A stretch of 64,000 nucleotides of DNA from assembly GCA_009885825.1 (NCBI GenBank), contig VFJY01000053.1, positions 16,801 through 80,800 on the forward strand, in the 5' to 3' direction. Below are positions 53,551 to 62,596 of the stretch, piece after piece (position 1 is the stretch's first letter; every line of letters begins with the position of its first letter). The notes beneath the pieces are model-generated. The model did no database searches and had not been told where the DNA came from. It was given only the letters and a program-made list of their open reading frames with translations. The translations under genes were made by a program, and so were the position numbers. The stretch is from Rhodobiaceae bacterium. Lineage in GTDB: Bacteria > Pseudomonadota > Alphaproteobacteria > Rhizobiales > Aestuariivirgaceae.

Positions 53551-54743
53551 GCCGCTGCCTTGGCTATAACTACCCTGCCAAACAGCGCAATGATTCTGTC
53601 GATGTCATCAAAGTCATGCGCCGCCGAAACTGAGCATCTGAGCAGGCATAGCTTGTTTGGTGTGCCTGGCGGCAGGGCTATGTTCACATAGACGCCAGCC
53701 TCGATCAGCGCGTTCCACATGGTGATGGTCGAAATCTCGTCGGCGCATTTCACCGCGACCACCGGGCTTGCGACATCACAGCCCATATCCAGTCCAAGTG
53801 CCTTGAAGCCCTCAAATAACCGAGCGGAATTGGCCCGGAGCTTGGCGCGCCGCTCCGGTTCTGCCGCAAGCTTCCGCACCGCCGCAATTGATGTGGCAAC
53901 GGAAGCTGGGGACGAGGAGGCAGTGAACATATAGGGCCGCATGGCATAGCGCAAAGTTTCAAACATCGGATGATTGCCCGCGCCAAATCCACCAACGGCG
54001 CCAACACTCTTGGAGAAGGTGCCAACAACAAAATCAACATCATCCTCAAGCCCCGCTTCATCTGCAAGGCCGCGGCCATTAGGGCCCAGAACCCCAAAAG
54101 AATGCGCCTCATCAGACAGGAGCTGAAAGCCATGCTTCTTCTTGAGTTCAACAAAATCCCTGAGCGGCGCGCGATCACCCAGCATGGAGTAAATCCCCTC
54201 AATGACCACCAGCCTGCCGCCCTCTTCTCCTTCTGAACGAGCCATGCGCTTGTCCAGATCACCCGCATCATTGTGGCGAAACCGCACCAACTTGGCGCCT
54301 GACAAGGTGCAGCCATCATAGATGGAAGAGTGCGAATCCGAATCCAGAAATATGGTGTCCTTCGGCCCTGCCAGGCCGGACATCATGCCAAGATTCGCCT
54401 GATAGCCGGTGGTGAATACAATGCAATGCTTGCGCTTGAGGAATTTGGCCAGCTCGGCCTCAAGCTGCACGTGCAAGGCATAACTTCCGTTCGCAATGCG
54501 CGATCCCGTTGTGCCCGTGCCAAATTCCGCCATCGCGTCTTGTCCGGCCTTGATGCAGTCGGCATCAAGCGTGATGCCCATGTAATTATTAGTGCCAGCC
54601 AGAATTGTTTCGCGGCCGTTGATCATGGCGCGCGTAGGAGAGATGACCCGGTCATTCGTGAGGCCAAGGGCATTGACTCCCAGCGTCAACATCCGGGCGA
54701 AACGGCCTTCAATACCCTTGTGCTTGTCGAATAGGTCAATCAT
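53547..54743 (-). CDS. spt: Serine palmitoyltransferase (alpha-oxoamine synthase)
   Basis: 398 residues, PLP fold type I. The PLP lysine is Lys245 in GTFSKSVGAVGGFGAG; Asp211 and His214 in DEAHSFG and His138 in SDSHSS complete the site. It would condense serine with a long-chain acyl thioester to give 3-ketosphinganine, the first step of ceramide synthesis. Related enzymes (KBL, AONS) share the motif; the ACP next door, CerR-type reductase and ceramide synthase candidate identify it as SPT. It overlaps acp by four bases. Confidence 0.92.
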   Translation of the reverse strand: MIDLFDKHKGIEGRFARMLTLGVNALGLTNDRVISPTRAMINGRETILAGTNNYMGITLDADCIKAGQDAMAEFGTGTTGSRIANGSYALHVQLEAELAKFLKRKHCIVFTTGYQANLGMMSGLAGPKDTIFLDSDSHSSIYDGCTLSGAKLVRFRHNDAGDLDKRMARSEGEEGGRLVVIEGIYSMLGDRAPLRDFVELKKKHGFQLLSDEAHSFGVLGPNGRGLADEAGLEDDVDFVVGTFSKSVGAVGGFGAGNHPMFETLRYAMRPYMFTASSSPASVATSIAAVRKLAAEPERRAKLRANSARLFEGFKALGLDMGCDVASPVVAVKCADEISTITMWNALIEAGVYVNIALPPGTPNKLCLLRCSVSAAHDFDDIDRIIALFGRVVIAKAAA

Positions 54744-54991
54744 GGCAACAATACCTTCTTGGTGCGGGCTTCCACAACGGCGGCAAGATCGCCAATGCTG
54801 CGGGTCTCAGAAACCACATTCAGTGGTATTTCAATATCAAAATGATCCTCAACTTCCATCACAAAATCCATCACCGCAACTGAATCAATATTCAGATCAG
54901 CCGAAATATCCGTCTCAGCCGTAAGAGCCTTTCTTTCGGTATTGAATGGTTCAAGCAGCTTGCAGATTTGATTGATGGTGGATTGGGTCAT
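54740..54991 (-). CDS. Dedicated acyl carrier protein for the ceramide pathway
   Basis: 83 residues. The phosphopantetheine serine is Ser37 in DLNIDSVAVMD, a variant of the DSL motif of housekeeping ACP. The fold is helical with acidic helix II (VEDHFDIEIP). It probably holds the acyl chain donated by SPT or the acyl-ACP synthetase encoded downstream. The four-base overlaps with spt and cerR make the four genes one translationally coupled unit. Confidence 0.92.
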   Translation of the reverse strand: MTQSTINQICKLLEPFNTERKALTAETDISADLNIDSVAVMDFVMEVEDHFDIEIPLNVVSETRSIGDLAAVVEARTKKVLLP

Positions 54992-55920
54992 GGTGTTCTC
55001 TTCTTGGGCAACCAGCCACTTTGCCGATACCAGTCAACAGTTTTGGCAAAACCTTCCTCAAACCCAATGGGATTTTTCAGCGGCCAACCGCTGAAACGGG
55101 CAACCCAATCATCATGATAAAGCTCAGTGATCTTATCGCGGGAAATCATGGCGGGTTTTTGGACCAATCTACTGAAAATTTCAACAGTTGCGGCCAGCGG
55201 CATGAGAACAGCTTTTGGCAGAAATACCGGCTTTATGGTTTGATGTTCGGACAGCGAGGCGAGACGCGCGAGCTCGCACCAGTCATAGCCAATTGGATTG
55301 CCATCATTCAACTCGAAAGTACCAGTCGCGCGGTTCGTCGCCGCCTCGGCAATGACCCGGGCGAGATCGCCTACATAGATCAGTGAAAATCGTGCATCTG
55401 CGCGTCCGGGCACGAATGCATATCTCTGGGTGAGCGCTTTCAGCAGCGGTAGTGTTGCCTTGTCACCGGGGCCATAAACAGCGGGCGGGCGCAAAATGGC
55501 AGTGGATATCTCATCCAAATATCTCTCCAGTACCTTCTCGCCTGCAAGCTTGCTTGCGCCATAGGATGAAAGCTGCGGCTCCCGCGCGCTCAGCGATGAA
55601 ACATGAACGAATCGCTTAACGCCGTTGCGCACCGCCGCCTGGACAATTGCATGTGTGCCTCGCTCATTCACCGCAAAATACCCTGCCCTGTTAACGGCGC
55701 TGATCACGCCAGCGACATGAACAACCACATCCATATCCCGCAGCAGCTCATCAATAGACGCAACATCCTCAAGACCGCCCTGCACCAGCATCACGTCCTT
55801 GGGAAGCTTCGCACCGTCCACATCACGGACCAAAGCCGACAAGCTGTGTTCACCACCAGCCAACACAGAAACGACCGCCCGGCCAACAAAACCTGTGGCG
55901 CCAGTAAGGGCGATCTTCAT
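54988..55920 (-). CDS. cerR: NAD(P)-dependent reductase of the CerR type
   Basis: 310-residue extended SDR. TGATGFVG at residues 6-13 is the cofactor loop, and Tyr120/Lys124 (YGASK) with SSLS form the catalytic site. In Caulobacter CerR reduces 3-keto-ceramide to dihydroceramide (from memory). Its position between acp and the acyl-AMP ligase matches that operon. Extended SDRs also include epimerases, so without the context the name would be weaker. Confidence 0.85.
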   Translation of the reverse strand: MKIALTGATGFVGRAVVSVLAGGEHSLSALVRDVDGAKLPKDVMLVQGGLEDVASIDELLRDMDVVVHVAGVISAVNRAGYFAVNERGTHAIVQAAVRNGVKRFVHVSSLSAREPQLSSYGASKLAGEKVLERYLDEISTAILRPPAVYGPGDKATLPLLKALTQRYAFVPGRADARFSLIYVGDLARVIAEAATNRATGTFELNDGNPIGYDWCELARLASLSEHQTIKPVFLPKAVLMPLAATVEIFSRLVQKPAMISRDKITELYHDDWVARFSGWPLKNPIGFEEGFAKTVDWYRQSGWLPKKRTP

Positions 55921-55927
55921 GCAAGGT

Positions 55928-57748
55928 CTATTGGGCGGCTGCTAAAAATTCAGGCGCATCCGCGAGCAAATCTCTGGCGGCGACTTCCACGAACTCGCCG
56001 GAAACATATTTCTGTTTCGCGCCAGCGCGTGAAAGTTTCCCCGACGATGTGAACGGCAGGCTCTTCGGCGGCACCAGAACGACGGCACATTCGACTCCAG
56101 CGCTGTGATGAACCACAGCCGACACCTCACGGCGCAGCTTCTCAATATCTGCGGCAGAGGTTGCGCGGCATTGCACCAGCACAACAACATCATCATCCCC
56201 GTCCTCGCCCTCAACGGCAAAGGCTGCGACATCGCCAGACTTCAGGGGTTCAACCCGTTCGGCTGCCCATTCAATGTCCTGTGGCCAAATGTTGCGGCCA
56301 TTGTGCAGAATCAAATCCTTGGCGCGTCCAGTGATGACAATTTCACCATCAAGCATATAGCCCATGTCGCCAGTGGCCAGATAGCCATCCGCTGCAATCA
56401 CGGCATCAGTTGCCGAGCTGTTGTGATAGTAGCCGGACATCAAACTCGGCCCCCTCACAAAGATATGGCCAATCTCGCGGTCCTTCAGGGCAAGTCCGGA
56501 TTCATCGCGAACAACAATCTCATGGCCCGGCAGGATTTTGCCGCACACCACGAAACTGCGAACCGCATCAAGAGCCTGCGACGTTGAAGCCGGAACGGCG
56601 CGGCCAGAATTTTTGTAGGCCGCCTTGTCAATCGTATCAATGCGAATGGGCTTGGAAACATCGCTGAACGAAACCGCAAGAGTTGACTCGGCCATGCCAT
56701 AGCTCGGCATGAATGCCTTATGGTCAAAGCCAGCCACCGAAAGCGTGTCGCCAAAATGCTTCAGAACATCGGCGCGCACCATGTCGCCGCCAATGCCGGC
56801 GGCGCGCCAGTTGCTGAGATCAAGTGTGACGGCTTCGCCATTGATGCGCCGCGCCGCCAAGTCATAGCCAAAGCTTGGCGAATAGGAAACCGTCGACTTG
56901 TTCTCCGACATCAGCCGCAGCCAAAGAGCGGGCCGTCGCGCGAAGGAAGGCGTGGAAATGTAGTCGACCGTCACCTGCCCCATCATGGGTGAGAGGCAAA
57001 ACCCGACTAATCCCATGTCATGATAAAGCGGCAACCAGGAAAACGCCCGGTCCTTTGGCGTCACCCGCAAGCCGTCTCGCAAAATGCCTTGCGTATTTGC
57101 CATGATGGCTGATTGCGTAATCAGCACGCCCTTAGGGTCAGAAGTGGAACCGGAGGAGTATTGGATATAGGCCACATCATTTGGCCCAAATGCTTCCAGC
57201 TTGATGAGCGACTGGGGCAATGCCTGCAGCGCCTCATGGGTCAAAATCTTCTCAACGCCTGCTCCTGCGGCACCGCTGCGAATATGCCCTTCGAGATCGG
57301 TTGATGTGATGACAGCGCATGCTGCCGCAGCCTTGAGCATGCCCGTCACGCGCTCAATGTAGGCGTCCTTGCCGCCAATATACATGGTGTAGGGCATCGG
57401 GCAGGGAACCAACCCGGCATATTGGCAGCCAAAAAACACAGCCATGAATTCCGGGCCAGTTTCGGCGATAACCGCAACCCTGTCGCCACGCTTCAAGCCG
57501 GCGGAAACCAGCTTCCGCGCCGTGGAAAGTGCGCTAAGGCGCAATTCAGCATAGGTCAGCACATGCTGCAGGGAGCCCTTGGCGGAATAGAAATTAAATC
57601 CGGTAACACCCTGTGCCGCGTAGTCCAAGCCTTCGGCAATCGTGTTGAAACCGCCAAGCTTCTGCGCCAGATCGCGGTTCGCTCGCGGCGTCCGAATCAG
57701 CTCCCTCGCTGCCGCTTCAGCGTTTAACTTAGTTGCCCGAATACTCAT
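55928..57748 (-). CDS. Fatty acyl-AMP ligase / acyl-ACP synthetase
   Basis: 606 residues of the ANL superfamily. The ATP loop is IQYSSGSTSDPKG (196-208), with YGMAEST, GYLATGDMGYM and RAKDLILHNGRNIWPQDIE further on. In bacterial sphingolipid operons it activates fatty acid for loading on the ACP of the same operon. The ATG at 57748 (MSIRATKLNAEAA) has GGGGTG upstream; an extension to 57796 is possible. Last gene upstream of cerR in the same leftward unit. Confidence 0.9.
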   Translation of the reverse strand: MSIRATKLNAEAAARELIRTPRANRDLAQKLGGFNTIAEGLDYAAQGVTGFNFYSAKGSLQHVLTYAELRLSALSTARKLVSAGLKRGDRVAVIAETGPEFMAVFFGCQYAGLVPCPMPYTMYIGGKDAYIERVTGMLKAAAACAVITSTDLEGHIRSGAAGAGVEKILTHEALQALPQSLIKLEAFGPNDVAYIQYSSGSTSDPKGVLITQSAIMANTQGILRDGLRVTPKDRAFSWLPLYHDMGLVGFCLSPMMGQVTVDYISTPSFARRPALWLRLMSENKSTVSYSPSFGYDLAARRINGEAVTLDLSNWRAAGIGGDMVRADVLKHFGDTLSVAGFDHKAFMPSYGMAESTLAVSFSDVSKPIRIDTIDKAAYKNSGRAVPASTSQALDAVRSFVVCGKILPGHEIVVRDESGLALKDREIGHIFVRGPSLMSGYYHNSSATDAVIAADGYLATGDMGYMLDGEIVITGRAKDLILHNGRNIWPQDIEWAAERVEPLKSGDVAAFAVEGEDGDDDVVVLVQCRATSAADIEKLRREVSAVVHHSAGVECAVVLVPPKSLPFTSSGKLSRAGAKQKYVSGEFVEVAARDLLADAPEFLAAAQ

Positions 57749-57889
57749 TAACCGCACCCCAAGAGATTCTTGTTTGAACGTAGACCCTACAAACATGAAG
57801 AATCATTTTTACCCCACATCCTGAGTATCAAGGCCTGGCGGGGAGGTGAAATCAAATGGTGTTGCAATTTGTAACGAATGGGCGACGAA

Positions 57890-58408
57890 CTAAAAATGCA
57901 GCTTTCCCAATAGGATAGCCGCGACCAGAAGCACCAGGATGCCCAGCATGAAACCTGTGAGCCAGGCATATAGCAAGGCTCCCATGGAAAACCCGCGAAC
58001 GGAATGGGCCAGCGGCAAGGCCCGCGCGATGTTGCGCTCGCGCGCAATCATCCGGTGCGCCAGATAGGTCTTGAGATAATTAACCATTTCAGCGCGATCA
58101 GAGGTTTCGAGCAACACCTCGCGCCCACCCTGGTTATCCTGCAGCAGGCGATAGGTGCGGAAGTCTGGTTCCATCACCACCGAAGAAATTAGATCGATCC
58201 ACAGCCGGGGTTGCTCACCGGGTGTTATAACAAGGTCAAAAAACTTGGCTGCGTCTGGCGTTGCCGCGATAGAGGGCGAGATATCATCCTTGAGCACTTG
58301 CAGCCGCAATGACTTCGAATCCTGGACGCCAAGCACCGCCTCAAGATGGGCCGCTTCTGCCAAACGAGCCCTGCGCAACGCGCCGCTCAGATCGTCATGC
58401 TCCACCAC
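57890..58408 (-). CDS. Membrane-anchored protein of unknown function
   Basis: 172 residues. A cytosolic helical N-terminal domain (to about 130) and a single hydrophobic C-terminal hairpin (MGALLYAWLTGFMLGILVLLVAAILLGKLHF, two parts near 142-170) make it a tail-anchored or two-helix membrane protein. ISPSIAATPDAAKFFD and GGREVLLETSDRAEMV are in the soluble part. No family recognised. It lies upstream of the acyl-AMP ligase gene on the same strand, 141 bases away, and so may belong to the sphingolipid operon. Confidence 0.6.
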   Translation of the reverse strand: MVEHDDLSGALRRARLAEAAHLEAVLGVQDSKSLRLQVLKDDISPSIAATPDAAKFFDLVITPGEQPRLWIDLISSVVMEPDFRTYRLLQDNQGGREVLLETSDRAEMVNYLKTYLAHRMIARERNIARALPLAHSVRGFSMGALLYAWLTGFMLGILVLLVAAILLGKLHF

Positions 58409-58513
58409 GTGTTTGTTCCTTACTCACACAAACCGTCTCAAGTCGGAACAGAATCTTAACGAATCTGCAAGTCTATGAATTCAATTGCAGGAATGATGCC
58501 AGCGTCCGCGGTG

Positions 58514-59209
58514 CTAACTCCCGCAGGACGCAGGTAAAGCCGCCTTCCCAAACCACAACTCGAACGTATTGGCGCGCGCCTTCGCAGCGCTCCCTTCAAC
58601 TGCCGAAAGATCCTTCACGGTGACCGGCAAGCCAACATTGGTCAGTATTTTCGCCAAGTCATTGGCCCGCTGCAAATCCGAGCTGCGAAACGCCCGAAGC
58701 TCATGGCCCTCACCGCTCCAAGTAGCTCTCGCAAACGCCGGCAAGACAATATTCGTCCGGTCAGTGTCCTTCACCTTGGCCATGAGAAAAGTCATGCAAG
58801 CCCTCTGCTTCTCAGTCATCGCATGAACGAAAATCCGGCTCGGCATGCGCTCCAGCGCCAGCCGGAAGGTATCGGCAACGGCCGCATTCTCGGCTGAGGC
58901 CTTGAGCAGCGCCTGCTCCATCAGCGGCAGCAATTCCTTGTCTGCCGATGAGTTCGCATAGGAAAGTTGCGCCGCCACAAATTCCACGGGTACCTTGTCG
59001 TTCTTCAAAAGATATTCAAACATAGCGACGCCATATTTTCGCCGTTCCGGATTCTGGTCGCTGACCAGATCAATCATGGTCTTGAGGTCATTCAGGTTCT
59101 GCTGCCAGCGCGTATAATAGAGTCCCGTTCCGGCTACCGACAGGGGGATCATCACCGTGGCCAACAGTTGAACAGCTATTTCACGAAAAGGTCTGGTTGC
59201 TGAATTCAT
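58514..59209 (-). CDS. Membrane-anchored helical protein of unknown function
   Basis: 231 residues from ATG 59209 with GGAGAC upstream. One N-terminal membrane segment (FREIAVQLLATVMIPLSVAGTGLYY, about residues 8-32) and a helical cytosolic or periplasmic remainder with Asn/Arg-rich NPERRKYGVAMFEYLLKND, ARNELL-like repeats absent. TWSGEGHELRAFRSSDLQRA is the most conserved-looking stretch. No family recognised. It is next to the sterol desaturase gene on the same strand. Confidence 0.6.
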   Translation of the reverse strand: MNSATRPFREIAVQLLATVMIPLSVAGTGLYYTRWQQNLNDLKTMIDLVSDQNPERRKYGVAMFEYLLKNDKVPVEFVAAQLSYANSSADKELLPLMEQALLKASAENAAVADTFRLALERMPSRIFVHAMTEKQRACMTFLMAKVKDTDRTNIVLPAFARATWSGEGHELRAFRSSDLQRANDLAKILTNVGLPVTVKDLSAVEGSAAKARANTFELWFGKAALPASCGS

Positions 59210-59234
59210 AAAATGTCTCCAAAAAAGAACTAGC

Positions 59235-59987
59235 CTATTTTCCACTTCGTGAAAATGGACGCGAGATCAGGTTAAAAATCCCCCTGTCGCGCAGTCCTTC
59301 AACGCCTATCCGCATTTCGGCCGTTCGCGCGGTTTTGCTGTGACTTCTGAATAGAAAGTCCCAAACAGAAAAGAAGGTCGAATAATTCGAATCCGTGTCG
59401 CTGCGCTTGGCATGATGGTGCACCCAGTGGATGGAGGGCGTAACAATGACACGAGCCAGGGCGCGTTCAATGCCCTGCGGAACCCGCACATTTGAATGAT
59501 GGAAAATAGTGACCAGCGCAACAAGTGTTTCAAACACCACAACGCTTGCAATCGGCGCGCCGAGAAGAAATATCACCGCAGCCCGCACCAGCGAAGAGAG
59601 AAACACTTCGCCAAAATGAAACCGCAGCGCAGAACTCGCATCCAGCGTTTCATCCAGGTGATGCACCTCATGAAATCGCCAGAGGAAGGCAATCTCGTGG
59701 TTGGCCCGGTGCCACCAGTAGATCCACAGATCAAGCACCACAACATCAAGGGCCAGCCCTGTCCAGCCGCCCCACTCCACAGGCCGCCATTCCAAAGCCC
59801 ATTGCGCAGCGAATGCTGATACCGGAATGACCACAAAAGCGGAAAGAGCCGCATTCAGCGCTGCCAGCGAAAAATTCCTGAAGATGTGCTGAATGCCGCC
59901 AATCACTGGTGCAAAGGGATACATGCGCCCTGCCAGCAGCATGGCCAGAACGAAACCCAGTACAATCGCGCCCTTATATTCCATCAA
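59235..59987 (-). CDS. Sterol desaturase / fatty acid hydroxylase family protein
   Basis: 250 residues with several membrane helices. The di-iron histidine clusters are all present: HRANH (93-97), HEVHH (106-110) and HWVHHH (about 184-189), plus HHSN. Members hydroxylate fatty acids, sterols or sphingoid bases. With ceramide genes nearby, hydroxylation of the ceramide acyl chain or base is the likely role, which is inferred. It overlaps the AbrB-type gene by four bases. Confidence 0.9.
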   Translation of the reverse strand: MMEYKGAIVLGFVLAMLLAGRMYPFAPVIGGIQHIFRNFSLAALNAALSAFVVIPVSAFAAQWALEWRPVEWGGWTGLALDVVVLDLWIYWWHRANHEIAFLWRFHEVHHLDETLDASSALRFHFGEVFLSSLVRAAVIFLLGAPIASVVVFETLVALVTIFHHSNVRVPQGIERALARVIVTPSIHWVHHHAKRSDTDSNYSTFFSVWDFLFRSHSKTARTAEMRIGVEGLRDRGIFNLISRPFSRSGK

Positions 59988-61036
59988 TCTTCCTCCGCGC
60001 GCAATTTATCTGTCGGGGTAACGTCTCGACTAAGCAGATAGGCCGTAACCCCCGGCATCACGAGGACAAGGCCAACATAGCGCGCAACCTGGTGGGCCGC
60101 GACATAGGCCGGATCAAGATTGAGCGCAAAGGCCATAATCGTCATGGCCTCAAGGCCGCCAGGCGCAAACGCCAGCAGGGTGAGCGCAAGCGGTAAATCG
60201 GTCATCTCATGCGTCACAGCTGCGCCAATCACCGCGATCAGCATCGCTATGGCAAAGCCCGCAAAACCGTCACTCAATCCCGCGCACAGTTCAGCAAACG
60301 AAATTCCGTTGAAGCGCAGGCCAATCATGACGCCGAGCACAATATTGGCAGGAATGAGAATGGAGTTTGGCGCAGCGCCGTGAACCGCGCCTGTTAAAAC
60401 CAGCGTAGCGCTCGTCAATGACGCGCCAAGAATAAGCCCGGCAGGTATTTTCGACCACTCAAACAAAAAGCCGACCACCGAAGAAGCTATCACCAGAACA
60501 GCGATTTCCACGACGCTGCCCATCGTTTCCACCGGAGTCGCCAATAGGTTGCCCGGTGAGATATAAGAAATCACCGCAGGCAGTGCTGCGATCAGAAAGA
60601 ACAGCCGTATGCATTGGGCGATTGTAACACGCTGCATATCCGCCTTCGAACTGCTGGCAAGCAGCATGACAAGCGTTAGCGCACCCGGAAGGCTTGCAAA
60701 CAAGGCAGTTGGCCGGTCCCATTTGCGCCAGCGCTCATAATAAAGCATGCATGCCCAAATGATGAGTGCAACAGTGACGCCAAGACACAGAATGCTGAGG
60801 GGCCACCGGACCGCCCGTTCCAGCGTGTCCGCATTGACTGCGGTTCCAGTCTGCACACCAAGCAGGATAAACGCCAGCGTTCGCAAAGCCTCCGGCAGGT
60901 CAAGTGTTTGCTTCGCATAGACGGCTGCAATTGTTGCAATCAGACTTCCGGCCAGCCAGGGCGCAGGAATGCCGGCCCCATAACCCAACACGCCGCCAGC
61001 CGTTCCAATTGCAAGTGCGCGAATGACGCTGATCAT
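59984..61036 (-). CDS. AbrB-family (PF05145) membrane protein
   Basis: 350 residues with about ten hydrophobic segments. AbrB-type duplication: GYGAGIPAPWLAGSLIATI at the start and ILIPANIVLGVMIGLRFNG in the middle, then LLAFAPGGLEAMTIMAFAL (the FAPGG-type motif). Often called AbrB or ammonia monooxygenase-like; the function is unknown, and the name refers to sequence family and not to the DNA-binding AbrB. It starts one base upstream of the oxidoreductase stop. Confidence 0.85.
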   Translation of the reverse strand: MISVIRALAIGTAGGVLGYGAGIPAPWLAGSLIATIAAVYAKQTLDLPEALRTLAFILLGVQTGTAVNADTLERAVRWPLSILCLGVTVALIIWACMLYYERWRKWDRPTALFASLPGALTLVMLLASSSKADMQRVTIAQCIRLFFLIAALPAVISYISPGNLLATPVETMGSVVEIAVLVIASSVVGFLFEWSKIPAGLILGASLTSATLVLTGAVHGAAPNSILIPANIVLGVMIGLRFNGISFAELCAGLSDGFAGFAIAMLIAVIGAAVTHEMTDLPLALTLLAFAPGGLEAMTIMAFALNLDPAYVAAHQVARYVGLVLVMPGVTAYLLSRDVTPTDKLRAEED

Positions 61037-62125
61037 TCAGTCTGATGCTTTGACAAGACGGTCAGGATGATAGGGTGAAATCACATTATCCCGCTTGCCT
61101 TCCAACAGCTCATTGCAGGCAAACAGGCCAACGGCAGGTGCCAATGTAATGCCCGAATGCATTACGGCCAGATACAATCCCTCACGATTCAACGGGCGCC
61201 CAATCATCGGAAAACCATCAGCAGGTGTCGGCCGGTAACCCAGCGTGTGAAAATTCATGGCGACATTTTCTGAACCCGCCACAATCTCCTGCACCTGCCC
61301 ATAAAGTGTTGCCGCAGCGCCTTCAACATCATCAACATGGGGCGATCCTGAAAAATCCGCACCTGCAATCAGCCGTCCCTCGCCGGTCTGCCGCACATGC
61401 AGCTCGGGAGTCATCACCAGGCCGCGCAGTACCTCACCCATGGGCTTTGAAGAAACCAGCAGCCCGGGCGGAGTATCCAGTTCGATGGAAATACCGATGC
61501 TGGCGAGCAAAGCGGTGGCGCCTGCACCCGCCGCAATCACAACTTCATCCGTGTGCAACACACCATCATCAATTGCAACACCGACTACCCGGCCGTCCTC
61601 TTCCTCAAGCCATTTCACGTGGCAGTCCCGCAGGACACGGGCACCCAAGCCCTCCGCACCCCTGATCAAGGCCAAAGCCGCCTCAAGAGGTTCCACTTTT
61701 CCCTCTTCAGCAACATGGAGCGCAAAGTCCGGCGGTTTCTTGATGTTGGGTTCATGCTTCAAAACTTCCGTACGACCAACCCGGCGAACACCATAACCCC
61801 ATGAGCCATGCTCAACCGCATAATGCTCAAGCTTGTCCGGCGGCAAATCCCATAGCAACCCGCCACACCAATCGACAGACAGTCCCGGCACTTCCCGGTC
61901 CAGCCGCCGCCATTCCTGCATGGAGCGAAGGCGCAGGCGAAAATAGGGCTCAGGGTTTCCCCAGCTTGCGTTGATCCACGCCCAGGAATTGCGCGTGGCA
62001 ATGCCTCCGGGTTCAGCCGCATCCAGAACCGTTACTTCAGCACCAGCCTTCGCCAAATGCCACGCAACGGAACTTCCGATAATTCCCGCACCAACAACAA
62101 TGACACGTTTTGCCAATAAGCTCAC
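61037..62125 (-). CDS. FAD-dependent D-amino-acid/amine oxidoreductase
   Basis: 362 residues. Rossmann loop VGAGIIGSSVAWHLAKAG at the N-terminus and family signatures GLLVSSKPMGEVLRG and MNFHTLGYRPTPADGFPMIG near the C-terminus identify a DadA/glycine oxidase-like enzyme that oxidises amines or amino acids. Start uncertain: GTG at 62125 has no spacer to GGAG, while TTG at 62116 has GGAG at a good distance. The region just upstream folds (see the hairpin). It is next to a polyamine-type transporter gene, which may supply its substrate. Confidence 0.88.
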   Translation of the reverse strand: MSLLAKRVIVVGAGIIGSSVAWHLAKAGAEVTVLDAAEPGGIATRNSWAWINASWGNPEPYFRLRLRSMQEWRRLDREVPGLSVDWCGGLLWDLPPDKLEHYAVEHGSWGYGVRRVGRTEVLKHEPNIKKPPDFALHVAEEGKVEPLEAALALIRGAEGLGARVLRDCHVKWLEEEDGRVVGVAIDDGVLHTDEVVIAAGAGATALLASIGISIELDTPPGLLVSSKPMGEVLRGLVMTPELHVRQTGEGRLIAGADFSGSPHVDDVEGAAATLYGQVQEIVAGSENVAMNFHTLGYRPTPADGFPMIGRPLNREGLYLAVMHSGITLAPAVGLFACNELLEGKRDNVISPYHPDRLVKASD

Positions 62126-62156
62126 TCCGGGGTCAGCGAATTTCTTCGCCCCGGAG
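62125..62156 (-). promoter_or_regulatory. Hairpin over the ribosome site of the FAD oxidoreductase
   Basis: On the minus strand CTCCGGGG (62156-62149) pairs with CCCCGGAG (62132-62125) around a 16-base loop. The second arm contains the GGAG Shine-Dalgarno for the TTG at 62116. No T tract follows, so a terminator is unlikely. A translational control hairpin is a possibility that needs testing. Confidence 0.4.
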
Positions 62157-62182
62157 CTTAATGGCCAGAGTCACCTAGTCCG

Positions 62183-62596
62183 TCAAGCGGCTTGAACTTG
62201 CCCGTTTGCAACCTGTGGTTCGTGAGCGTGCAGGTAAGCTCGCGCGACGATCCTCTCCGCTTGCTCTCTCGCCAACTCCAGTATCTTTGCGGCATCTTCC
62301 TGGGCCTTGAGAATTGTTGCAGCATAGGTCTCAGTACGCTCCATACTGCCGGCACAGAAAACAAGTCCCAGCCTGTCCCAAGCCTCACGATAATCACGGT
62401 GCAGCACGCGGGAATAATCTTCCTGCAAATCCTCCAAATCATCAGGCGAACCACACTGCATCAAGCTAAATGGAAGTGCAAAAAATTCCTGAGTCCGCTT
62501 TCCGTAAAGCGCGACCAGTTCAGTATTCCATTGAGACAGCAAGGAAAAACAGTTTTCCAATGCCGCATTGGAAGAATTCAATGATAGGGCACTCAT
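62183..62596 (-). CDS. Phasin-like helical protein
   Basis: 137 residues, with GAGGAG seven bases before the ATG. The pattern AALENCFSLLSQWNTELVALYGKRTQEFF, P-S-L-x-x-C-x-S-P-D-D-L (FSLMQCGSPDDLEDLQ) and DYREAWDRLGLV resembles the phasin domain that coats polyhydroxyalkanoate granules. C-terminal helix KAQEDAAKILELAREQAER is a coiled coil. Similarity is by eye only, and other helical proteins would give the same picture. Confidence 0.55.
   Translation of the reverse strand: MSALSLNSSNAALENCFSLLSQWNTELVALYGKRTQEFFALPFSLMQCGSPDDLEDLQEDYSRVLHRDYREAWDRLGLVFCAGSMERTETYAATILKAQEDAAKILELAREQAERIVARAYLHAHEPQVANGQVQAA

Noticed and set aside
59984..61036. Reading the AbrB-family protein as a transcription factor
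   Set aside because: It has about ten membrane segments; the family name is historical and no DNA-binding domain is present.
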